Shown here piece by piece: positions 48,001 through 58,600 of a stretch of 64,000 bases of DNA; within the stretch, counting starts at the first letter, position 1, and every line of letters begins with the position of its first letter. Source of the stretch: Carnegiea gigantea (taxonomy: Eukaryota; Streptophyta; Magnoliopsida; Caryophyllales; Cactaceae); the NCBI GenBank assembly GCA_029747015.1, contig JAKOGI010000009.1:1027001-1091000 (forward strand), given 5' to 3'. A program made the translations under genes and the position numbers. The notes under the pieces are model-generated. The model saw nothing but the letters and a program-made list of their open reading frames with translations. It searched no databases and had not been told where the DNA came from.

Positions 48001-51000
48001 GTCTAAATGCCCCCCTGGTCCCAAAATATTGGGCTTTTGAGAACTGAGGCAATTTCTAATATGCATGATGAGTTCGAAATAGTGTTAACAATTGTGCACT
48101 AATTACATAAGGGGATTTTAGGAAGCAAACTAATTGATTGTTAGTGGTAGTGGTAATTACTAATTAGTCTTTTATTAAAAACATGTGATTTTTGTATTCA
48201 TGAAGATTAAAATGGGACGGAGGGAGTGCTCATCAATATCATTAAAAACAAAAATATATCATTAAAGGCAGGGACAGTCCTTGTCAGTATGATAAAAGTC
48301 AGCATTCTTGCAGAGGCATGGGCAGTCAAAAGGTATCTGGAAGCCATTCTTTGTCATAAACTAACAGTGGTCGGTTTACCTATTTGTTAGCAAGTGACTC
48401 CAGCAACAACAGTAATTTCTAGACATGCTTTGAGCTTGTGCAACAGTTGGAATCATAGTTACCGGATTCTCTCAAACCCCCCAGCGTACCGTGAACCGAT
48501 CGTGCGAACCAGAATGCAATACTTTAGCGTACCAATTCCCCAAATATGGCGAATTCAGCGAACCCATCTCCTACCACGATGGTATTGCATATTGTCGTGA
48601 TTCATAGGCCAAATTTTGAAGAAAATGGAAGGATTTTTGAGGTTGCCATGAATGAGCAAGCTTTTTACACAGCAAAAGGAGAAGAAGAGAAAGATTTAGA
48701 GGGAAAGAAATAAGGCTTAATCTGAAAATGTTGCCCCACGTGGGGGGGTGTTTAGGGAAGAGAGAGAACCCTCATTATTAAACCATTCTATGAGTCTCTA
48801 CGATATGTGAAGTTATGAATTGGAGGATAAGATGTACTAATAACGACCATCGTGTACTGGATTCTCCACTAGCAAGCGAGTCACATACCTAAATCCGTCC
48901 CCCATACCGGAGTGTACCACATTTCAGGCAACTATGGTTGGAATTCTCCAAAACTATCTCGCAGGATCCAGACTTCGTTGCTGATTTGGTCTTACCATAT
49001 CTTTTCATTGATTTATACGAGTTCACATTCAAATTTGACCTCAATGAACCTGTCATTTAAGCTTCACGCTAACTTCCATCAGATTACATGCACTTCTCCA
49101 TGTCAAAATTTTCTTTACAAAAATAAGTCTACCAGCTAGATGATTCATATGAAAAACCGAAAAGACAACCTTAGAGCAAACTACATGAAGTTTCAAATAA
49201 GCATAGACATTAATTATGAAGGAGCATTAAGTGGGTGGTTGGTCTAAGGCTCACCAGCAAATGTTCAACAAAAGCAGCACAATATTTCTAGTAAATAAAA
49301 AATGTAAACGAAGAGGTATCTGATAAATCAGATAGCAATATATTGGTAGTCTCGCAGCCTATATAAGCAGGAGCTTTTGTTATATGGCAACGAAGATTTA
49401 ACCTTTCATAATAATTAAAAACAAGGCTACTGAGTTACCAGGTGAACCACATCAGACTTAGATCCAGCAGCCTTCTTCTTATCACCAGATTTCCCTCCAG
49501 CACCAGCTGACTTTGGGACTTGGGCAGAGAAAAGTGTCTCAATCTCTGACATATCAAATTCTGCAACCCTACATTATGCGATAATATCAGTAACTCCATA
49601 ATGCATAAGCTAATGAAACCACTCAACAAGTTCCTAATTGCCTCAGACACTTAAGGACGCTAGGGACAGGACATGAGGAAATGATTGAACCCTACAAACT
49701 TTGAAAACGATGTACGGCAGTCAGTATAGTAAACAAGAAGCAGCTGATCAAGGTCAAACAAAAGAATTATTTTTATTCTAAAAAACAAAGAAAAGAAGAT
49801 ACACTACATTTGAGACCCTGCCTGCCTTTGCAGTTCTTCCCACAGGCTTCCTTGCAAGACCCTTGTCACTTTGCTCCAATGCAAGGGTTTAAGAGAAGAT
49901 CTCCGGGGAGCCATTGCTGCAGCTGTTGGCCGAGCTAGCCCACGACCCTTTCCCAAAGCTGGTGGGGCAGCAGGTGCATTTGGAGCCCTTGCACCAAACG
50001 GCGGAGGAGGTGGAGGCCCGCCACCAGGTGGCCTTGGAGGTGCGGGTGGACCTGGGGGACCACCTCCAGGAGGTGGGGGTGGAGGCGGTCCTCCTCCACG
50101 CATTAGAGGTGGAGGTGGAGGTGGGCCTCGACCACCAGGAGGTGGAGGTGGAGGTGGAGGGGGCGGTCCACCACCCGGAGGAGCAGGTGGGGGTGGAGGA
50201 AATGGGCCACCACGTAATGGTGGAGGTGGAGGAGGGGGTGCTCTCCCACCTGGTGGAGGTGGGGGAGGTGGAGGAGCACCATGTGCCAAAGGAGGAGGAG
50301 GGGGAGGCGGTGGGGCACCTCGCATGGGAGGAGGCGGCGGCAAAGGTGGACCACCATGCGCAAAAGGAGGTGGAGGTGGAGGTGGAGGTGGTGGGGCACC
50401 ACGCATGGGAGGAGGAGGTGGTGGAGGTGGACAGTTGTGCATGAAAGGAGGCGAAGGCGGAGGTGGTGGGGCACCACGCATGGGAGGAGCAGGCGGTGGA
50501 GGTGGACCGCTGCGCACGAAAGGAGGCGGAGGCGGAGGCGGAGGCGGTGGCGCACCTAGAGTAGGAGGAGGAGGAGGAGCTGGTGGTCGTGGAGGTGGAG
50601 GTGGAGGTGGAGGTGGAGGTGGAGGTGGAGGTGGTGGTGGGGCACCTTGCATGGAATGAGGAGCGCCATGCATCGGAGGAGGTGGAGGTGGTGGAGGTGG
50701 AGGTGGAGGTGGAGGTGGAGGTGGGGGAGGGGGAGGTGGTGGTGCTCTTCCGGTTACGTTAAATGAAGGTGTTTGAGAGGGTTGTGCTGCATAAAAAGGA
50801 GCAGCAAGTGAAGATGTCGTAGGCTCATTTCTGAGCGAGGATGGGGGTGGAGGTGGCGGTGGCGGTGGCGGTGGCGGCGGTGGCTGTGGCGATGGAGCTT
50901 GGGACGAAGAATAAAATGACAATTGACTTCCTCCAACATAACGTGGTGGAGGTGGAGGTGGAGGTGGAGGTGGAGGTGGAGGAGGCATAATTCTTGCAGC

Positions 51001-54000
51001 AGGTAGGGGAGGTGGGGGTGGGGGTGGGGGTGGGGGTGGTACTCTGGTTCCACTAACCTTGACAGTGGAACTGAAAAGAGGTGGTGACGGAGCTTGCAAA
51101 GAAAAACATGATGGAGGTTGACTTTCTACCATACGGAGGGGTGGGGATGGAGGCGGCAGCGGTGGAGGTGGTGGTGAGGAAGGGGATTGACAAGAAAGTG
51201 TTTTAGAAATGCCACCAAGATTAGTAGAGGAACCAAATGGAGGCGATGGTGGAGGAGGAGATGGTGGTGGTGGAGAGGCAGAAATAACCACATTCTGAAG
51301 ACTGGATGGAGGCAGAGAGAGTGGTGGTGGTGGTGCCGGAGGCGGAGGACAAGGTGGAATAGAGCTGGCATCAGAAGTTGTATCAAATGTTGTCGACAGG
51401 GGTACTGGAGGTGTAGGTGGCCCAAGAGTTAGAGGCCTGGCCCAAGAGTGTTCAATATCTACAAGGTCATTGACCACTGGACAAGGCGGGGGTGGAGGTG
51501 GTGGAGGTGCCCATCTTGGTGACGGCTCTTTAGTTGAGACACATGCAGAACGAGATTTAAAAGGGGGCGGCGGTGGGGGAGGTGGTGGAGGCGGGGGTGG
51601 TGCTGCCCTTGTTTCTTTTTCAGGCGTAGGCGTATACGACTCTGCAATCGAGACCAAGGATCCATCTGAAAAATCCTGAACCGGAGCGGAAGGTTGAGAG
51701 ACTTTTGGTCTTGGTGCATCATCTTGAGCTTCCCGCCGAAAGTGATGAATGGATTCTACAAGCTTAGCAGGTTTTCCTTCCAGAATTTCATGACCATGTC
51801 TATCAAAATTAGCACAAACTGATCCAATATCAGCACTACCAGGACGATCTTTCAATTTGCCACTTGAACCAGATTCTTTTGCCTGATTTCTTGTGCCCCC
51901 AAGAGAAGGTGGTGCACTGTTGACCCGGGTAGGCGGGTATGCAATATGCATCGAATTGGTGTAAGAACCTTTGTTAGATGGAATCCAGCGATGCTCAGTT
52001 GGTTTATGCTTTCCTGATTTTGCCACATCCCCCACTGCCTCCTGTTTTCCTCTCTGCTTGTTCAATTGGGAATCTGAACTTGATTTTTGGTTAAATGTAG
52101 GAGGTCTTCTAGGTGAAGGATACAAGATTTTCTCCGGTTTTTGCTTGCCAAGATCGCCACCTGACTTCCTCTGTGGACTCCTGCATTCTGATCTCTTTTC
52201 TATGCTCTTATCCTCCCCGTCTTGTTTCTGCTCTTGTTCCTGTTCTCGAACTGTATTTTTATCCTTGATATCTGGCTTCATGGGCATGTCAGCAACTACA
52301 GTCACGGACTCTACCACTTTATCTTCACCATCAAGAACAATATCTTTCACTGCATTAAGGTCATAGCATACCAGATTACGATTTTGAGTCCTTTCAACCA
52401 GAACAATATCTTCTACAACCAATTTAACTTCTTCTTTTAGATTTGCATCATCCATAACAATGTCTTTAACCATATTGAGATCGGACTCAACATCCCTATG
52501 GTGTTTATTATCGTTATCATCCAAGCAAATGTCCTTCACAGCTTCAATGTCTTGTCGCACTTGCACATCCGGTCCACAACTGCCGACATCTAGAGGACAA
52601 TATTGAAAACCTTGTCTCTGTACATCCTCCTTCCTTACTTCCTCAAGGTCTCCATTGTCCGCAACTCTTTCATGAGCCATATGAGCATCAAAGTCACTCT
52701 TTCCCTCTTGAGCATCTATAGCATTGCTGAAGATCTCCTCAGCTTCAAAAAATTCCTCTGGTGAAGCACTTTCTGATTCATTATCATCATCACTTTCTAC
52801 ATCAGCTGTAATGTCTGGAACTGTTCCAACATCCGAAAAGAGTACCTGAAACAGAATAAATATGCATTTAAGCACAATGCTTAACACAATGGCCACATGA
52901 AAGAACATTTGTGGCTTACCTCTGCTTTGAAGTCCTTTGGGAACTGATCCTTCGAATCCCATGAAACGTCAATTTCATCACGGCTAAGAACCAAAATATT
53001 TGACCGAATAAAGGACGTGTGAAACATAACCCTAAACATAATTTCTTCTCGTAAGAGATCGTCACATAAATGTACACATTCTACAACAACATCCCCTCGA
53101 ACACGACAACGAATATCCAATTTTATTAAAATACACTCTTCCTGCAATCATAAATTGAGAGTGGTAATTAGAACTTGAAATCATTGTATCATCATCTGAA
53201 TTACAGAGAATAAAAATTAGATGTTACCTCTGAATAATGGTGAACTTGTTTTTTGTTCTTTAAGGATGAAAAAAGCAGCTTAGTAATTCTACTAGATTTT
53301 GTTACAGGATCTTGACCATAAACATGAACTACAGGCCTACAGCCTTTTCCCTCATCAAACGATGGGAGAATTCTGAGTATTAGGCAATCTAGAACAAGAG
53401 GCGTGTCAGAAGGAGGCCAATCAGAGCCGAACTTTCTCTTGGAAATATATTGAAGATATCTCAACTGGGAAGGCTGTGGGTTTAAAGGAGACAAAAGTTG
53501 AAGAAGCTCCTTAGGAGCCTGCTTATATACCATTTCAAGTGTCCTCTGTTCACCATTATACTGCCTTCTGTACAAAAGGAGACCTGCAAGCATAAAGGCC
53601 AGTACAGGCCAACCTCCTTTCTCACAGTGCATCAGCAGCACATTCTGCTGCCCTTCCAATGATAGCCAGCTTTCACTGGACCGCAAGAAATGATGAATCA
53701 TTTCCAGAGGAAGCAAAGGACATTTTTCATACTGCCGAGGATATTCCATGACCGTCATATCATATTGAGACAAAATGTCCGATATCTGGCTCCTCTGGTC
53801 CGAATCTCTAAAGTTGAACACCATAAATGAAGCATCAGGAAAGTAGTCCTGTAGCTGTGCCACGATACCACCAAGATATTCTTTGTACTCATCTTCATCC
53901 AATACGTTCGTGGAGAAGCAACAATCAAACACTGGAGAAGAATAAATATCAAAGCCACGATTAACATGGCATAAATTCACAAATAACAAACCTTCGCTGA

Positions 54001-54342
54001 GACATCAAAATTGAACTACAATATTGAGCATCTAAACAATCCAAATACAGAGGAACCAAGGAAAAACCTTCACTTCATTACACTCTTGTTTACGACCAAG
54101 ATAGAATCTACTAGTTCATATCATGCCAACTGTTCCCTTAGCCTTTGCAAAAGCAAAAATCCTTAAAAACTATTGCACATGCCATCAACTTCCACCAAGA
54201 AGCAACTAGCATGATATGAACAACTGGGTTTGGTTGAAAATAAGGTGCGTGAAAAATGCCTAACTAGAGAGAAATCCTAAACTCCTATAAATTCCTGCCA
54301 TATACCGAACAGCAATGTGACAGTTTTAACTCTTCCTCCCCA

Positions 54343-54381
<39 letters not shown>

Positions 54382-54972
54382 AAGAATTTGAAATTTGAAA
54401 AAACGCCATCCCCCAAAAGCTTGCACCAGCAAGATCTGAAACACCGCTAAATCTCAGGCAGCTCAGAAGCTATGCCAGCCACCCCTCGTATGCAGGCAGG
54501 AATCAAAGCCCAAAGGACCTTAATCTGAAACTCTGCTACAATGCCTGAAAATTAGGAGAAATTTTCACGCCTGAAGTTGAAGCTATCCAAAACACAGGTG
54601 GCTCAATTATGAAAAAGCATGCACCTCCATCACAATGCCAGTGCCACCAACCCCACAATCAGAAATATGCAACCTCATAAATGGAAACCAAATTTATCCG
54701 AGACAGTTTCCAGATTGCACTGAATTCAGCTAAAACTGGCAACTTGTTCCGGTCCACTATGATCGTCATCATGATCACCGTGACCACAACATTCAAAATT
54801 CAAACTGACCCAGAAAAGAAACTGAAGATTATAATGAACCCCAAAAAGGAAGAACCGATCAGACAGATATATAAGCAAATTTCACAGAAACATGCTTACC
54901 ATAAACACGCTCGGAAATTTCAAGCAGCCGATCCGGCGGCTTGCGGTAGAAGAAGCGGCGAAACAGCGCCAT
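36065..54972 (-). CDS. FH20: Class II formin (PTEN-like/C2, FH1, FH2), FH20-like
   Basis: Seventeen exons in transcript order: 54972-54900, 53931-53228, 53141-52920, 52845-49808, 49568-49439, 47576-47505, 43427-43329, 43141-43100, 41484-41404, 41256-41206, 41122-41041, 38715-38621, 37988-37917, 37834-37718, 37437-37369, 37284-37218 and 36222-36065. Phases all match, giving 5172 nt and 1723 residues. It starts MALFRRFFYRKPPDRLLEIS. Residues 10-330 form the PTEN-like and C2 region; the P-loop is HCEKGGWP (from residue 126), lacking the catalytic arginine of HCxxGxxR, so no phosphatase activity is expected. An acidic linker with repeated KDIVLD/VKDI motifs lies at 340-550. Poly-proline FH1 spans about 748-1285 and binds profilin-actin. 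FH2 runs from KPLHWSKV (about 1319) and includes GNLLNQGTARG near 1522. The role is actin nucleation and elongation. FH20 fits best, but the paralogues FH13 and FH18 are not excluded. Confidence 0.95.
36757..36844 (+). mobile_element. Extremely truncated LINE tail in formin intron 16
   Basis: An 88-bp insertion between perfect 13-bp repeats TGATCAGGCTTGT (36744-36756 and 36845-36857), ending in 13 A (36832-36844). The body TTTGCCCCTTTTGTACATGG equals the 3' tail of the LINE family at 1-2930 and 44276-45345. It is an insertion that captured only the last bases of the RNA. Confidence 0.88.
38716..41040 (-). other. Formin intron 11
   Basis: A 2.3-kb intron without recognisable gene content. Contains C-rich homopolymers (39596-39608, 39984-39992) and an imperfect tandem duplication at 40133-40269 (GCTGCTAGGCATG, then GATRRCCATCAAT, in each unit). 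Confidence 0.6.
41485..43099 (-). other. Formin intron 8
   Basis: A 1.6-kb intron; no element recognised. Confidence 0.55.
44276..45345 (-). mobile_element. LINE 3' fragment in formin intron 6, itself interrupted
   Basis: Minus-strand match to the LINE at 1-2930: CFMCLEEEES near 45280-45309, then the equivalent of FQDLKLFF near 45030, then ACCTTTTTGGATCCCATAGA near 44970, then CGCCCGTTTTGTACATGG near 44895. The tail resumes at 44333-44276 (TTGGTGTCCTTTAATG, A-run 44285-44278). The gap between is the GGGTATGG-rich element. It contains frameshifts and the 5' part is absent. Confidence 0.78.
44334..44889. mobile_element. GGGTATGG-rich element nested in the LINE tail
   Basis: Splits the LINE 3' tail. 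It contains GGGTATGGGTA words in both orientations near both ends, like the hAT-like element at 20870-21506. Exact ends and target duplication could not be set. No ORF of note. Confidence 0.5.
45340..47235 (+). mobile_element. Small LTR-type element remnant in formin intron 6
   Basis: Two direct repeats of about 180 bp (45340-45515 and 47050-47235) share TTTTAGAATATAAGTC, TATTAGGAGA, TTTTAGGCTATAAATACC, AAATTGAGTGTTTAGTTT and ATCTCCATCA. The first is followed by TAGTATCAGC, a weak primer-binding-site match. The interior lacks gag-pol and contains a nested MULE-like element. It is probably a degenerate non-autonomous LTR element; no target duplication is clear. Confidence 0.6.
45762..46436. 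mobile_element. MULE-like element with promoter-like cargo
   Basis: A 675-bp element flanked by perfect 9-bp repeats GGTTACAAT (45753-45761 and 46437-46445). Ends CTATGTTACTTGGACTC and the complement of GAGTCCGGGTAACATA form inverted repeats. The 9-bp duplication points to Mutator-like transposition. The interior holds an AAACCCTAG word and a CT-rich tract (46205-46255) typical of plant 5' leaders, so captured gene sequence is possible. No transposase. Confidence 0.8.
48010..48229. mobile_element. Degenerate Stowaway-like MITE in formin intron 5
   Basis: Ends CCCCCCTGGTCCCAAAATA and the complement of AAAATGGGACGGAGGGAG match the Stowaway-type CTCCCTCCGTCCCA terminus. TA target sites are not preserved. 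Confidence 0.55.
48454..48936. mobile_element. TIR element in formin intron 5
   Basis: A 483-bp element flanked by perfect 8-bp repeats GTTGGAAT (48446-48453 and 48937-48944). Ends CATAGTTACCGG and the complement of CAGGCAACTATG are inverted repeats. The interior has CG-containing words (CGTACCGTGAACCGATCGTG) unlike the intron. No ORF. hAT (8 bp) or Mutator (9 bp with a mismatch) are both possible. Confidence 0.75.
49930..51610 (-). repeat. FH1 proline-codon repeat tract
   Basis: Long runs of proline codons (GGTGGA-type on the plus strand), broken by PPMRGA, PPFAHG and similar spacers, inside the 3-kb formin exon. It is GC-rich compared with the rest of the window and open in several frames on both strands, which produces spurious glycine- and arginine-rich ORFs. 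Confidence 0.95.
53932..54899 (-). other. Formin intron 1
   Basis: Contains a C-then-A homopolymer tract at 54339-54383. No other element recognised. Confidence 0.6.
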
Positions 54973-55640
54973 TTGATGGCGCTGTTTTACCCCTACTCGG
55001 ATCCAAACCGGTCAAATTCAGAAGACCCAGATCAAACACAAGTCGGATCCTCCAAAAAAAATCAACGCTTTAGGTCTCTTGCTCAATTTCTTTCTACCAA
55101 ACTTTCTAATTCTGGCCAAAACCAGTTCAAATTCAGCAGAATAAACCCCAATTCAAAAGCCTTAACCCCCAATTCAGAGTTTAGGGTAACAGGGCAAGAT
55201 GATCAAATCAGCAGAAACCCAGAAAAATTTAGAACAACCCAACTGCAGAGAAACAAGTATACACAATTGAAGAAAGCAGAAATGATAGATTAGATCGAAA
55301 AAAGAAGATCAACTAGGGCAAAAAAGAAGGAACGATCACAAAAATCTCGCTATCACATGGAGGGATATAGACATTTAGACATAGACATAGTGTGGACTGA
55401 AAAGGAGAAAACACTAGACCTTCTCCCCTCTACCTGTACCCTTTCTCTCTCTAGATTCTCTCTCTTCGGGGGAGCAGAAAACCCCCCGAAAACTTTACGA
55501 AATTACACGTGGAAATTCAGGGCAGGGATAATTTTACAGAGAAGAGGAGAGAGAAAGTGAGATATAGAGATGGAAATGCTGGACTAAGTTTTTGCTTTGG
55601 CTGCTAATACTAGAGACAGAGAGAGAGAGAGAGAGACGGT
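54973..55640 (-). promoter_or_regulatory. Formin 5' leader and promoter region
   Basis: Upstream of the start codon at 54972. Holds a pyrimidine dinucleotide run (CT)n on the gene strand at 55611-55637 and further CT-rich stretches near 55440-55470, common in plant core promoters and leaders. Transcription start and TATA box not fixed. Confidence 0.4.
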
Positions 55641-58600
55641 GATGATGAATGAAGTCATGAATGAATAAACAAACAAGGAAGAGCAAACAAAGAGGCAAGT
55701 TCTTGGGATTATGTCAGAAAGCATACGTTTGACACTTCTCCTATAACATGATATATGATGAGATTGAGGACAAGTGAAAAAATTTACATTATATTCTGTC
55801 CTATTCTGGTTAAATTGCAACCGAGTAAAAATAGTTTAGTCAAATTTTATAATGTGATGGGTTAAATTTTGATTAAGGTCAATTTGTTACTATTAAAGAT
55901 GATTGAGTTTGACGATGTATTTTATATGTCTTAATTATTGATTCCAATTTTTAGGAATAATATGCTTACACGAAATTATTGCTACAATAAAAAAAGATTT
56001 AAATATATATAACGGATTTGAGTTTGAGATGTAACATACTTTCAATTTTACTTGTTTATAATTCATTGAACATATTATGATTTATTACTCTTACAAGAGT
56101 TAGTGGTATGATTCATGTCAATGGGTTTCAATGTTGTATATTGTTTTCTTATCTTTATTCTTTTCCTTAATACCTTGTTCAAAATGTAATTGTGATGAAA
56201 TATAGAGAAGTTGATATACGGTACTTCATACATGTCGATATTCAAAGAGCGAATTATGAAATAATTATGTTCATTGATTAGATATTAGCTAATGACAGCT
56301 AACATCTTTGTTTTAGCAACATATCCCAGCCATAAGAAGCAAGCAATAACATAGTGAGCGATAAGTAGTAAGGAGCTATAAACAATTGTAATGTATCAAT
56401 TGTCAAGCTGGACTGCAAATGCCATAGTATTTTAAGAACCAAATCAACCAATTGAATGTCCATAATTGTTTTGTTTATGACTTTCAAGTTGGACCTTTAT
56501 ACAATAGCTAAATTTTTATATTACTAGATATTGCTCATGTGTTTTGCGCAATTTTACTGATTCATAATATTAATTTGTGAGGTCGTCTTATATAATAATC
56601 TTTGTACATAAAAAAACATATGCAAGTCAGCAAGTGTGCAATTTAAAAACTAGCTAGTAAAAATAATAAAAGATTAAAGAAATTAAGGAGAATAGTACGT
56701 GCTCCATCATTCATTCAAACGATGCACACATGGCATGTACGTGGGAGAGAATAGCAAGTTAACAGTTACTTTACTAACTTACCCCCTTACCAACCAAGGC
56801 AGTCATCATATGGCCAAAGGTCAACAAGCAAAACAAAACAAAAAAAACCACCACAAAATAGGGTTTTATTGCTCTGTAAAATAATAAAATTTCATCAATG
56901 AATCAAATATTTTTTAAAAAATATAAACTAAATATGTTGCATATATGAACTGATGATGATCATAATGAATCACCAGACAATTCTTATTTCACTTAAGTGT
57001 TAATGTTTAAATACAATCTTTTTTCTTAATTTTTTTATAAAAACCGTACCTTTCTTTTGGAAGAAAAATAATACTTAAATTTATCTTTATATTTATATAT
57101 AAATGAAAATTTTTGAGTGATTTAAAATACTTTCAACACTAGAAAGGAAAAAGCAGGGGGTCCAACCGAAGCATGGTTGGTCCCTCTAACGTCTAAACAT
57201 TTTTCTTCCAAGTGATCAATAATAATGTGACATGCCCCACAAAATTATTTTTGGGCAATGGCAACCTATTGTTTCACGTCACCCTAATAATTCATAATTT
57301 GTACTGCAATATGTGAGGAGCTAGTTTTTTTTTAAGCAGAAATTTTGTAAAAATTAGTTTTTCTTTTTCTAGTACAAAGGGAGGTATAAAGGCCGATGTT
57401 AGTAGCATTTAAAATTAGGTATTTGGTAATAATATATAAAGACTTATCAATTAAACTGGCTGACATCTTTCACGTTGTAAACATTAGTTTAAACATATAC
57501 CAATTATTATTATTTTTTAATCTTTAATCTTCTATTCACTAAAAATTATTATCAACATTTTTTATAAAGGACACAGAACTCTCCCTAGTGGTGGACCTAC
57601 ATATTAGGTGTGAATGTCTCTAGCATCAATTATCCAAAAGATGTAAAGAAATTTTAAAGGTTATTTAAGGACTACCATAAAAACTAACTAAAATTTTGTA
57701 AATACTATGATATAAAAACGAGGCACTTCTCTCTATCTCTTTATCTATCTATCTATCTAAATAATCTATGTACATAAATTTATATGTCTGTCTATCCATA
57801 TAAATCTATATAAACATGGATGCTTTCAGATGCACTTGATAAGCAGTGCATCTCCATTGATTATATAATAGGAAGAGATTGTCAATGAAGGACACTAACT
57901 GAGGGTTTTTCATAATGCAAATGATAATATGAAAGAAAAATATACACCATTTCTTTATTCATAATTAATTACTGATAATTCATGGAATTTAACAACAAAA
58001 CAATTACTAATGAAATTGATGAAGCTGTTTACCCCCAAATTCTGAAATTTTTATGAAAATTTGATGAACGAATATTATATGTAAAAAGTATATATATTAT
58101 ATTCCCAATTTTATTCTTAAAATGAATAGCAACCTATAATTTCATGTAGATTTTAAATGTAAGATATTGGCTAAAGAATCTCCAAAATTCTTCATAACCA
58201 TGTTTAGTTTACCTTTTTTCTTCGGTGACTAATTATGAATTCATATATGATAAAATCAACTACATGATTAAATAACTACATCAAATAATTAATTAATCAA
58301 TGTCATCATCTAATCTTATTCTAATACCAAAAGAATTAATTATCATAGACAATAACAACTCATAGCTCAATAAACTTGCAAAAGAATTAGCAAAATTTTA
58401 GCTTTCGAATACAATGCCATTTCTTTGCAATTTTTTTTTTTTTGGGATTAATCATAAATTTCTACTTTAAAAACTACTACATAAGTCAATAGTGAATTAA
58501 GAAAAACAAATACAAATATAAGTATCATTACCAATTTTTTGCTCCATCCCCAGTCGTGACCCCCTAAGAAAAGTTTATATGATAAAAATTTAAGAACTCA

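Noticed and set aside
49871..50659. 262-codon glycine-rich ORF on the plus strand
   Set aside because: It is the antisense of proline codons in the formin FH1 region; no independent coding evidence.
50103..51425. Histidine/leucine-rich and arginine-rich ORFs in other frames
   Set aside because: Shadow frames of the formin FH1 repeat.
54681..55293. Two overlapping plus-strand ORFs of about 130 codons
   Set aside because: They lie antisense to formin exon 1, intron 1 and leader; composition and content do not suggest protein.
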